Source: Planctomycetota bacterium
Lineage (GTDB): Bacteria > Planctomycetota > GCA-002687715 > DRQF01
Reading direction: 5' to 3'
Assembly (NCBI GenBank): GCA_024275615.1
Contig: JAJRYU010000049.1
Span: 1 to 15,895 of the forward strand
DNA: 15,895 bases
How positions within the stretch are numbered: position 1 is the stretch's first letter; each line of letters opens with the position of its first letter. Below, piece after piece: positions 1 to 6,888 of the stretch. The notes below the pieces were generated by a model. That model worked only from the letters and a program-made list of their open reading frames with translations. It had not been told where the DNA came from and did not search any database. The position numbers and the translations under genes were made by a program.

Positions 1-59
1 CATTGGGCATATCGGAGCGCACTCTGTATCGCAAACTCAAGGAATTTGGTCTCAATTGA
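1..59 (+). CDS. C-terminal end of a sigma-54 activator / NtrC-type regulator (Fis-type HTH), partial
   Basis: Only the 3' end is present. The frame with codons from position 3 reads LGISERTLYRKLKEFGLN and stops at TGA 57-59. This is the typical end of a Fis-type helix-turn-helix (G-I-S-x-R-T-L-Y-R-K-L), which closes almost all NtrC-family sigma-54 enhancer-binding proteins. The HTH binds paired inverted half-sites upstream of -24/-12 promoters. The receiver and AAA+ domains lie outside the window, so the signal it senses cannot be told. The next gene, dnaK, starts 236 bp downstream on the same strand behind a sigma-54-like promoter, so this protein is a natural candidate activator (inference). 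A bare Fis-type HTH protein is possible but less likely. Confidence 0.75.
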   Translation, partial: LGISERTLYRKLKEFGLN

Positions 60-82
60 GAATCTTGTTGGCCTTTCAACCT

Positions 83-99
83 TCTGTCAGATTGACAGA
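83..99. promoter_or_regulatory. 17-bp palindrome, candidate enhancer site (UAS) for the upstream activator
   Basis: TCTGTCA-GAT-TGACAGA is a perfect 7+7 inverted repeat with a 3-bp centre. It lies about 24 bp after the stop of the activator gene and is centred about 150 bp upstream of the start site predicted from the -24/-12 element at 214-228. That distance is usual for enhancer-binding proteins. A half-site ATTGACA recurs at 172-178. No T-run follows, so a terminator is unlikely. Binding by the upstream protein is inferred. Confidence 0.4.
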
Positions 100-213
100 T
101 CGAGACGGCCGCCGACAGCCATCTGCCAAAAAGACAGCGACGCCTGACGGAGCTATCAGTCCATAAGGTTCATTGACACAACGCTTTATGGCATTGCGTG
201 AAGTTGTCCTGGT

Positions 214-228
214 TGGCATTCCAGTTGC
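214..228 (+). promoter_or_regulatory. candidate sigma-54 (-24/-12) promoter for dnaK
   Basis: TGGCAT-TCCAG-TTGC matches the consensus TGGCAC-N5-TTGC in nine of ten defined bases. The required spacing is exact: GG 215-216, ten bases, then GC 227-228. Transcription would start near 239-241, at the foot of the leader hairpins. It lies in an intergenic gap directly after an enhancer-binding protein gene, which adds weight. I see no convincing sigma-70 promoter or canonical heat-shock promoter in the gap. Confidence 0.5.
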
Positions 229-242
229 GTTCGTCACTCTGC

Positions 243-276
243 CCACTCGATTGAGAGTGGTGCGCAATGAAGCGCA
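243..276 (+). other. two tandem hairpins in the dnaK 5' leader
   Basis: Two perfect inverted repeats abut. CCACTC-GATTGA-GAGTGG (243-260) has a 6-bp stem and 6-nt loop, and TGCGC-AATGAA-GCGCA (261-276) has a 5-bp stem and 6-nt loop. With no base between them they could stack coaxially. They end two bases before the ribosome site. The first resembles the core of the HrcA operator CIRCE (GCACTC-N9-GAGTGC), but the spacer is 6 instead of 9 and the outer bases differ, so a DNA operator role is possible but not established. An mRNA stability or thermosensor role is equally open. Confidence 0.5.
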
Positions 277-295
277 GCGGAAAGGACACAAAATC

Positions 296-2233
296 ATGTC
301 AAAGATAATCGGCATTGACCTCGGAACAACGAACTCAGTGGTCGCAGTCATGGAGGCTGGTCAGGCCACAGTTGTGACAAATGAGGTCGGTAACAGGACG
401 ACGCCGAGCGTCGTCGCATTCACCAGCTCCGGGGAGGAGCTGGTTGGGCTCAACGCCAGACGGCAAGCCGTCACCAATCCCATCAACACTGTTTTCTCCA
501 TCAAGAGATTCATGGGACGACGCCACGATGAAGTGGGCGACGAAGAAAAAATGGTGCCGTACAAGGTTGTCGGCGGCGGCAACGAGTTGGTGAAAGTAGA
601 AGCCAATGGCACGGTCTACGCACCGCCGGAGATTTCTGCAAAAATCCTGCGGGCTTTGAAAGAGACCGCTGAAAAGCACTTGGGCGAAGCAGTTGAAAAA
701 GCCGTCATTACCGTACCGGCTTACTTTAACGATTCCCAGCGCCAGGCAACTAAGGACGCTGGCCGCATCGCCGGTCTTGAGGTCGTTCGAATTATCAACG
801 AACCGACCGCAGCGGCCCTCGCTTTTGGACTCGAAAAGAAGACTGGTGGCAAGATTGCGATCTACGATCTTGGCGGCGGAACCTTTGATGTCTCGATTCT
901 GGACGTCGAGTTGTCCGATGATGACGAGACGGGAATGACTTTCGAAGTGCTCTCCACAAACGGCGACACCCACTTGGGTGGCGATGATTTTGACGAAGTA
1001 ATCGTCAAGTGGTTAGCTGAAGAGTTCCAGAAGGAACAGGGCGTGGATTTGCGCAGTGACAAGATGGCGCTGCAACGCCTGAAAGAAGCTGCAGAGAAAG
1101 CCAAGTGTGAGTTGTCGACGGCGATGCAGTCTGACATCAACTTGCCCTTCATTACTGCCACGGAAGCAGGTCCTCAACATTTGCAACGTTCAATTACGCG
1201 AGCTCAGTTCGACAACTTGACGAAGAACTTGGTGGAGCGGACGAGAATTCCCTGCGAGAACGCATTGAAAGATGCCAAACTCTCTGCAAGCGACATCTCT
1301 GAGGTCATCCTGGTTGGTGGTTCAACTCGCATCCCTGCTGTCCAAGACGTGATCAAATCCGTTTTTGGCGATAAGCTAAATCATGGCGTGAACCCTGATG
1401 AGGTCGTTGCCATTGGAGCGGCCATCCAGGGCGGAATCCTCTCGGGTGAACGAGATGATGTTGTTCTTTTGGACGTGACTCCCTTGTCTGTTGGCATCGA
1501 GACATTGGGTGGTGTTATGACCCGCGTCATTGAGCGCAACACCACGATTCCTTCGAACAAGTCGATGCCATTCTCGACCGCCGATGACAATCAGACCACT
1601 GTGAGCATCCATGTTCTTCAAGGAGAACGAGAGATGGCCGGTGACAACCGGACACTTGGGCGCTTTGATCTCACCGGCATTCCTCCAGCGCCCCGCGGTA
1701 CACCGAAGATTGAAGTTGTATTCGATATCGATGCCAACGGAATTCTACATGTTACGGCGAAGGACTCGGCCACGGGCAAGATGCAGGACATCAGAATTAC
1801 GTCGTCATCTGGCTTGAGTGACGACGAGATCAGCCGAATGACTCGTGAAGCAGAAGAGAACGCCGAAGAGGACAAGAAAAAGCGCGAGTTGATTGAGCTC
1901 AAGAACAAGGCAGACATGATGACTCATGAAGTTGCCAAGAACCTCGAAGAGCATGGTGACAAACTTGATGATGCCGACAAGCAAAGCATCGAGGCTGCCA
2001 AGACCAAACTCGAAAATGATCTGAAATATGGCGACAAAGATACCATCGAGAAATCATTGGATGAGTTGATGAAAGCCAGTCACAAGTTGGCGGAAATCCT
2101 CTACAAGGAACAGTCGGCCGAGCAAGAGGCCCAAGCGGGTCCCGAAGCCGGTGCTGGACCAAGCGGTGCAGGAGAGGAATCTAAGAAGGACGATGACGAT
2201 ATCATCGACGCTGACTTCACAGTCAAGAACTAA
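296..2233 (+). CDS. dnaK: molecular chaperone DnaK (Hsp70)
   Basis: ATP-driven cytoplasmic chaperone that binds exposed hydrophobic segments and works with DnaJ and GrpE. The 645-residue protein has the normal length. It shows the phosphate-1 motif IGIDLGTTNS (residues 5-14), the phosphate-2 stretch IYDLGGGTFDVS, the adenosine motif LVGGSTRIPAVQ, the interdomain linker VVLLDV (389-394), the substrate-binding beta domain with GDNRTLGRFDL, a helical lid, and a charged C-terminus DDDDIIDADFTVKN. The frame is open back to 173, but ATG 296 gives the family N-terminus MSKIIGIDLG and has a good ribosome site, GGAAAGGA at 279-286. No grpE or dnaJ is adjacent; the next gene is convergent, so dnaK is probably monocistronic. 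Control may be through the -24/-12 element and leader hairpins described separately. Identity is certain; regulation is inferred. Confidence 0.99.
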   Translation: MSKIIGIDLGTTNSVVAVMEAGQATVVTNEVGNRTTPSVVAFTSSGEELVGLNARRQAVTNPINTVFSIKRFMGRRHDEVGDEEKMVPYKVVGGGNELVKVEANGTVYAPPEISAKILRALKETAEKHLGEAVEKAVITVPAYFNDSQRQATKDAGRIAGLEVVRIINEPTAAALAFGLEKKTGGKIAIYDLGGGTFDVSILDVELSDDDETGMTFEVLSTNGDTHLGGDDFDEVIVKWLAEEFQKEQGVDLRSDKMALQRLKEAAEKAKCELSTAMQSDINLPFITATEAGPQHLQRSITRAQFDNLTKNLVERTRIPCENALKDAKLSASDISEVILVGGSTRIPAVQDVIKSVFGDKLNHGVNPDEVVAIGAAIQGGILSGERDDVVLLDVTPLSVGIETLGGVMTRVIERNTTIPSNKSMPFSTADDNQTTVSIHVLQGEREMAGDNRTLGRFDLTGIPPAPRGTPKIEVVFDIDANGILHVTAKDSATGKMQDIRITSSSGLSDDEISRMTREAEENAEEDKKKRELIELKNKADMMTHEVAKNLEEHGDKLDDADKQSIEAAKTKLENDLKYGDKDTIEKSLDELMKASHKLAEILYKEQSAEQEAQAGPEAGAGPSGAGEESKKDDDDIIDADFTVKN

Positions 2234-2257
2234 GCTTGAGGCAGTAAACTGATCAGG

Positions 2258-2296
2258 GCTGCGGATGAGGGAACTCATTCGCAGCTTTCTTTTTTT
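2258..2296 (+). terminator. intrinsic terminator of dnaK
   Basis: GCTGCGGATGAG-GGAA-CTCATTCGCAGC forms a 12-bp stem (one G-T wobble) with a GGAA tetraloop. A T-rich tract (TTTCTTTTTTT) follows to 2296. It starts 24 bp after the dnaK stop and separates dnaK from the convergent gene. On the minus strand no T-run follows, so it looks one-directional. Confidence 0.93.
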
Positions 2297-2334
2297 AGAC
2301 ATGATTGTGACCACGGCGCCACTTGGTCTCTAAG

Positions 2335-3294
2335 TTAGCCGACTTCGAATCCAAATCGTTTCACAGCTTCGATGTCCTGGGAATCGAATTGCCCAAGGTT
2401 GTGGAGTTTGTGTCGCCCAGTGGATTTGGGCAGCTTGGGGATCTGCGTAAGAACTTGCATTTCCATGGGCGTGAGTTGTCGGTGCAAGAACGTTGCGATT
2501 GTCGCGATAGTTTTCTTGGGGAATTGGCAAAGGTCTTCAAACCTCAATTGCAAAAACCTCTCAGGTCCCATTTCTTTGCCAATGGCACAAGCGCGCCTAT
2601 TGGCTTCCACCCAGAAGCGCAGAGACGTGCGGGGGATATCCCTGTCTCTTGTGGGCCGAGGCAAGTCAAAAATGTGTCCCCATTTCATCATCTGCTGTTG
2701 GTTTTCGCTGAATGCCATGTCGATGCCATGGCGAATGAGATGAATGTACTGCAGGTTGGGGAAATACGTGTTGATCTGATCCAGGAAGATGTGGCTATTT
2801 GGTTCCTTCCACCCCCAAAGAAAGGTGGGCTCTTTGGGGCACCTGTTACCCCAAATCAGTTTCGCGCCACGGACAAGGGCCCAGAATCCACGTCCCCGGC
2901 TTTGGTGGTTGTGGCCAAAAAGGGCCATGGTGACACTCGCCGAAGAGACTAGTTTCAAATTGCGGATTGTCAAACGAGGTGCGCCAAGCAAGTGAGATTC
3001 TATGAGCTTCAAGGCCTCAAGATTACGCTCTGCGTACCTTGGTTGGCGCCAACGAGCATTCTTGAAGAGCAAAGTGAATCCCGTGTAGTCTGAAGAGACG
3101 TTGAGGTCCGCTTCGCCCAGATGCCAGCCCAGGGATGACACGATGTCACTCACGACTCTTGTGCCGCTGCCGCCTATGCCGCCAATGACAATGGGGGAAT
3201 GGCGTCTATGTTGAAGAGAGTCGGAATGGGGGACTTCAACCACGATTCGATTCCACGAAGGAACTGGCAAATGGACAACGAATGTCCGGAACAA
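2335..3294 (-). CDS. sulfotransferase family protein
   Basis: Probable transferase moving a sulfuryl group from PAPS to a carbohydrate or other acceptor; the acceptor is unknown. The 319-residue protein shows the 5'-phosphosulfate loop IGGIGGSGTRV (37-47), a conserved WGWKEPN segment (160-166), the 3'-phosphate motif IHLIRHGIDMAFS (184-196, with R188 and S196), and a later RFEDLCQFP segment, all in family order. No signal peptide or membrane segment is evident. The start is unsure: TTG 3294 is the most upstream common start after an in-frame stop at 3337-3339, no ATG lies before the P-loop, and no good ribosome site is seen. A later GTG at about codon 18 is possible. It stands alone, convergent with dnaK and divergent from the ABC cassette. 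Such genes often belong to surface-glycan loci and are often exchanged; base composition does not mark it as foreign. Confidence 0.85.
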   Translation of the reverse strand: MFRTFVVHLPVPSWNRIVVEVPHSDSLQHRRHSPIVIGGIGGSGTRVVSDIVSSLGWHLGEADLNVSSDYTGFTLLFKNARWRQPRYAERNLEALKLIESHLLGAPRLTIRNLKLVSSASVTMALFGHNHQSRGRGFWALVRGAKLIWGNRCPKEPTFLWGWKEPNSHIFLDQINTYFPNLQYIHLIRHGIDMAFSENQQQMMKWGHIFDLPRPTRDRDIPRTSLRFWVEANRRACAIGKEMGPERFLQLRFEDLCQFPKKTIATIATFLHRQLTPMEMQVLTQIPKLPKSTGRHKLHNLGQFDSQDIEAVKRFGFEVG

Positions 3295-3612
3295 CAGGTC
3301 TTGTTGCGACGATTTTGGTCCCTGAGGATAGGCGAATTACTGTTAATTGAAAGAGAAGATTGCTGGCATGAGCCAATCATGTTGCTTCAGGGGATTTGGG
3401 GCTTTCTCGGCGCCAGGGGCCAGGGCATGAAGAGACGAGTCTTGCCCTGAGCCTCAGCGTGCGCGATTGCGCACGGTTTGCCCTCATAAAGTCCTCAAGG
3501 CTTGCAAGTTGGCTCTGTACCGCTATCTTTTTGCAAAGAACGTCGAGTTCAGGGGCTCACCTTCACCCTGGATCGGGACGCATCTTGAAGATCAGCGAGC
3601 ACAACCGCACAT
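3295..3612. other. divergent intergenic region with two hairpins
   Basis: This 318-bp gap separates the minus-strand sulfotransferase from the plus-strand ABC cassette and must hold promoters for both. No gene is convincing in it. Two strong inverted repeats occur. CAGGGCA pairs with TGCCCTG (3421-3449), with an inner AGA/TCT pairing, and CGTGCGC-GATT-GCGCACG (3458-3475) has a 7-bp stem and 4-nt loop. Neither is followed by a T-run, so they look like operators or leader structures rather than terminators. Confidence 0.5.
3502..3529 (+). promoter_or_regulatory. weak sigma-70-like promoter candidate for the ABC cassette
   Basis: TTGCAA (3502-3507), a 16-bp spacer and TATCTT (3524-3529) give about four of six matches in each box, 84 bp before the ABC ATPase start. 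The match is modest and could be chance. Confidence 0.22.
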
Positions 3613-4563
3613 ATGAGTACGATCCGGGTTCAGAACCTATTTAAGCGCTATGGGCATTTCGAAGCCCTCAAGCATATCAGCTTTGAAGTCGAGGCCGGTG
3701 AGTCGGTGGGGCTACTTGGTGAAAATGGTGCCGGCAAGACGACAACCATGAGGATTCTCTCGTGCTTCATCCCGCCGACTATTGGCACAGTCGAAGTTGC
3801 TGGGCATGAGGTTATTTTTGATTCCAAGGCAGTACGGCGGAACATCGGCTACATGCCAGAAAGCGTGCCTCTATATGGAAACATGCGAGTTGGCGAGTAT
3901 CTTGATTTTCGCGCCCGTCTAAAAGGACTTCGCGCTCGAGAAGCCAAAGCAGGGGTTGATCGTTCTCTCGCCCAAGTTGATCTCAATAAGAGACGGCGCA
4001 GCTTGATATCAACTCTTTCAAAGGGGCTTCGGCAACGGGTGGGGCTCGCGGACGCATTGGTTCATGACCCGTCAATCCTGATCCTTGATGAACCGACGTC
4101 AGGTTTGGATCCGGCCCAACGCCTGGAAGTTCGTAAGTTGATCCAGTCGCTGCGAAGCGAAAGAACGGTTCTTCTGAGTACCCACATTCTCCCGGAAGTT
4201 GAGGCGACCTGTGACCGTGTCATCGTGATTCATGGAGGCAAAGTTTTGGCCCGAGAGTCCATCGCCGATCTCAAACGACGAGATGACGTTGACAATTTCG
4301 TCATCAGGGGTACGGGTGATTTGCCAAAGGCATTGAAAAATGCTGAAACCATGAGTGGTCTGACGATCCGCGAGAGTGAGAGCTTGAGTGGTGGCCAATT
4401 TATGATCTCGTGTCAAGCTGAGGACAAAATCAACGGGCGTTCGGCTTGGGTTGCACAGCTTGTTGCCCAAGGAGTTGCCGTTCGCGAAGTGGTCAATCAA
4501 GATCTCAGTCTGGAAGAAGTCTTCTTGAACATCATCAAAGAAGATGAAGGCGAGACGCCATGA
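3613..4563 (+). CDS. ABC transporter ATP-binding protein, GldA/NatA-like
   Basis: Cytoplasmic ATPase that powers the membrane complex encoded by the following genes. It has 316 residues with all ABC motifs: Walker A GLLGENGAGKTT (33-44), signature LSKGLRQRVGLA (135-146), Walker B SILILDEP (154-161), D-loop SGLD and switch histidine H191 in LLSTHILPE. The GYMPES segment replaces the usual Q-loop glutamine with glutamate, as is common in ABC-2 exporters of the NatA/GldA/CcmA type. A C-terminal extension of about 100 residues follows the nucleotide-binding core, as in that group. The ATG at 3613 has only a weak ribosome site. Its stop overlaps the permease start in an ATGA (4560-4563), so the two are translationally coupled. 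The substrate is unknown. Confidence 0.93.
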   Translation: MSTIRVQNLFKRYGHFEALKHISFEVEAGESVGLLGENGAGKTTTMRILSCFIPPTIGTVEVAGHEVIFDSKAVRRNIGYMPESVPLYGNMRVGEYLDFRARLKGLRAREAKAGVDRSLAQVDLNKRRRSLISTLSKGLRQRVGLADALVHDPSILILDEPTSGLDPAQRLEVRKLIQSLRSERTVLLSTHILPEVEATCDRVIVIHGGKVLARESIADLKRRDDVDNFVIRGTGDLPKALKNAETMSGLTIRESESLSGGQFMISCQAEDKINGRSAWVAQLVAQGVAVREVVNQDLSLEEVFLNIIKEDEGETP

Positions 4564-5291
4564 GAGTTTTCTTCATCCTCTTGAAACGAGAACTCCAAGC
4601 GACCGTGACCTCCTTCGGCTACTATGTCCTGCTTGCCGTAGTTGCCAGTATCACATCGCTGTTGTTCATCGATCAACTGACGGCAGCCGGTCATGACGTG
4701 GCGACGGCTCTCTACAATTCGGCCTTTTGGCTCTACTGCCTGACAATGGCACTCACGCCCCTCTTGACCATGAGATTGCTCGCGGAAGAAAAACGCTCTG
4801 GATCACTGGAGCTGCTGATGACCGCGCCAGTTGGTGATTTCCAGGTTGTCTTTTCGAAATTCATTTCGGCGGTCATCGTATTCGCCACTTTCATGACGCC
4901 GATTTGGATAGCCCATCTTGTCTTGGGCGCATTTTTTGATGCGGAGATTGACTGGGGGCAGTTGTCTGCGACGTCCCTAGGCGTGGTCAGCATAGCCATG
5001 ATTTTTCTGGCCATTGGCACCATGGCGTCAGCCGTAGGGTCGGTTCAATTGTGGTCGGCGCTCTTGGCTTTTCTTGGCAACCTGTTTGTTTTGATGATTG
5101 GGCAATTACATCGCCAATTTGAAGACGGCTCCTCGCTCGCCAGAGTCTTGGCGTACGTTGACTTACTTCGGCACGTTCAAACGTCGGCTTACGGCTTAAT
5201 CGATCTTCGACAAATTGTTCTACAACTTTCCGTGACGGCTCTTTTGTTGTACTGGACCACCCGAATCGTGGAAGCGAGGAAATGGCGATGA
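4560..5291 (+). CDS. ABC-2 type permease, GldF-like
   Basis: Inner-membrane subunit of the transporter. It has 243 residues with about six hydrophobic segments (near 19-37, 51-71, 97-126, 134-159, 163-180 and 219-237). After the second segment it carries the hallmark AEEKRSGSLELLMTAPV (75-91), which marks the GldF/NosY branch of ABC-2 permeases and is the likely contact with the ATPase. The start is fixed by the ATGA overlap with the upstream ATPase gene, and its own stop overlaps the next gene in a second ATGA (5288-5291). The substrate is not predictable. In Bacteroidota the equivalent protein was first described with gliding motility, but the cassette is far more widespread and gliding should not be assumed. 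Confidence 0.9.
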   Translation: MRVFFILLKRELQATVTSFGYYVLLAVVASITSLLFIDQLTAAGHDVATALYNSAFWLYCLTMALTPLLTMRLLAEEKRSGSLELLMTAPVGDFQVVFSKFISAVIVFATFMTPIWIAHLVLGAFFDAEIDWGQLSATSLGVVSIAMIFLAIGTMASAVGSVQLWSALLAFLGNLFVLMIGQLHRQFEDGSSLARVLAYVDLLRHVQTSAYGLIDLRQIVLQLSVTALLLYWTTRIVEARKWR

Positions 5292-6886
5292 GCGATCCAC
5301 GTTTGCAAAAAGAAGCGTTCGACCGCGGGGTACGCTCCAAGATCGCGGCCAATGTACTTCTGATATCCGTCCTGGCTGTTCTACTCGTTATTTTTCTCAA
5401 CTTCGGAATGAACGAATTGGGCAAGAAGCACGACCTGCGTTTCGACGTCTCGGCGACGAAACGTTTCGAGCTAACAGGAGCAACAAAGCGCTTCATGCGT
5501 GACCTCAAGGACCCTGTCGAAGCCTATCTTGTCTTCGGCATCGACGAACACATGCGAGAAGGTGCTCGCAAGAACTTGAGCGATCGAAGCTTCGATACCG
5601 GCTACATCGACCGTTTTTATCGCCCATTGCTTGCTGGCATGGTCACTCGTTTCGGCGAGTTGATGTCGGAAATCGGAGAACTCAATTACAGAGTGAGGGC
5701 CCGCATCATCAATAGTGACGTCGAGCGCGACGAACCTGTTGCCTTGCAAAGAAAACTCGGGATGGGCGCTGGGCAAATGTTGAATCAGGTGGTTTTCTTC
5801 AATCCTCGCACCAAGGCCAAGAAAGCCATTAGTCTCTATAGTTTCTTTGATATCGATCTTGGTGGTCCCGATCCGACTCTGGGATACCGGCCACCCACGG
5901 TCGCTGGCGAAATGGTCGAGCCGCGGATCGTCATTGGCGTTCGCAGCGTTGTTGAAAGAAAACGCGTTCGCATTGGTGTCGCTGCTGGCCATGGAGAATT
6001 GCCTCTGTTGAGTGTTCAAGAAACGCTCACCGGCGACAACTTTGAACTTCGTGCCGTTGAGCTCACTGGGGAAGACAGTCGAATTCCAGAAGGATGCGAC
6101 GTGCTTTTGGTCTTTTCCCCGTCGCGGGCTTGGCCAAAATCTGCGAAAAAAGAAATTCTGCGTTACCTGGAATCCGGAGGGCGGATCTTCCTGACTCAGG
6201 GCAGCGATTCTCGAGAATCTTTTGCTGGCCTACTTGAACGGGTCGGGCTAAAAATGAACGCGGTCCAGGTGGGGCACGACACGGCGTCCATTTCAAGGTT
6301 AGGTAAGTACTGGCTCTATGGCAGTGATTTGATGCGGCCGGTGAGTGGGGCACTGCACAAGATTACGGAAGCTACTGTTCGCGATACGCTTCCCATCGAC
6401 CTGGGAAGATCTCGTGCATATGAGCTCTTGAAGGACTTTGAACGGGACAGAGTTTCGCGACATCTCCTGGTACATTCTACGTCAGGCGCGATCGCTATGC
6501 CTTGGCTCTTTGATGGCAGAGAGTTTCGGCAAACTCCGGAAGCCGGTGTGCGCAAAGGGGATTTGCCTCTCATGCTCGCTACAGAATTGGCAAGAGGTGA
6601 AGGTGAAGCTCCCGGAAGGCTTGTGGTTGTGGGCAGCGACGATTGGTTAAAAGAGCGCTCACTTCGCCGACGGGTTGAAGCAGCCAACTTGGACGTCTTC
6701 ATGAATTCCATTTACTGGCTGACAGATACAGAACAACTCATCATGGGCACGCCTCGCAGTTTCCGCGGCTCGTTGGTGAATCTCGAAGGCGGGCGAAAGA
6801 GGAGTTTCACTTGGTTGACGGCGGCCATTTTCCCTGGCCTTTTTCTGCTAATTGGAGCATTTATGTACTTCTGGCGGAGGCGCTAA
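5288..6886 (+). CDS. GldG-like auxiliary protein of ABC transport system
   Basis: Membrane-anchored partner of the ATPase and permease. The 532-residue protein has a short cytoplasmic N-terminus, one membrane segment (about 19-40), a large extracytoplasmic domain, and a C-terminal membrane segment in the last 25 residues ending in WRRR. Family signs are FDVSATKRFELTGATKRF after the first segment, the AAGHGE motif (GHGE at 234-237), a segment CDVLLVFSPSRAW, and later VVVGSDDWL, as in the GldG / ABC-type uncharacterised transport family. I chose ATG 5288 over ATG 5282: it makes the same ATGA overlap as the previous junction, and the AGGA at 5277-5280 lies 7 bases from it but only 1 base from 5282. 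The extracytoplasmic domain probably binds ligand or another protein; no enzyme motif is visible. Confidence 0.88.
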   Translation: MSDPRLQKEAFDRGVRSKIAANVLLISVLAVLLVIFLNFGMNELGKKHDLRFDVSATKRFELTGATKRFMRDLKDPVEAYLVFGIDEHMREGARKNLSDRSFDTGYIDRFYRPLLAGMVTRFGELMSEIGELNYRVRARIINSDVERDEPVALQRKLGMGAGQMLNQVVFFNPRTKAKKAISLYSFFDIDLGGPDPTLGYRPPTVAGEMVEPRIVIGVRSVVERKRVRIGVAAGHGELPLLSVQETLTGDNFELRAVELTGEDSRIPEGCDVLLVFSPSRAWPKSAKKEILRYLESGGRIFLTQGSDSRESFAGLLERVGLKMNAVQVGHDTASISRLGKYWLYGSDLMRPVSGALHKITEATVRDTLPIDLGRSRAYELLKDFERDRVSRHLLVHSTSGAIAMPWLFDGREFRQTPEAGVRKGDLPLMLATELARGEGEAPGRLVVVGSDDWLKERSLRRRVEAANLDVFMNSIYWLTDTEQLIMGTPRSFRGSLVNLEGGRKRSFTWLTAAIFPGLFLLIGAFMYFWRRR

Positions 6887-6888
6887 TC

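Noticed and set aside
173..201. TTGACA at 173-178 as a sigma-70 -35 box
   Set aside because: No acceptable -10 box lies 16-18 bases downstream. The ATTGACA is better seen as a repeat of the 83-99 half-site.
173..295. In-frame N-terminal extension of dnaK back to 173
   Set aside because: It adds 41 residues unlike any DnaK and runs through the -24/-12 element and hairpins. ATG 296 has a good ribosome site and the family N-terminus.
335..973. Long minus-strand reading frame inside dnaK
   Set aside because: It lies antisense to a certain, highly conserved gene and has no recognisable domain; it reflects codon bias.
2323..2952. Plus-strand reading frame of 209 codons opposite the sulfotransferase
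   Set aside because: The minus strand carries ordered sulfotransferase motifs, and the plus-strand product resembles nothing known to me.
6811..6888. Earlier in-frame start of the DUF4340 gene
   Set aside because: It overlaps the GldG-like C-terminus. GTG 6889 has GGAGG with 8-base spacing and begins the membrane anchor.
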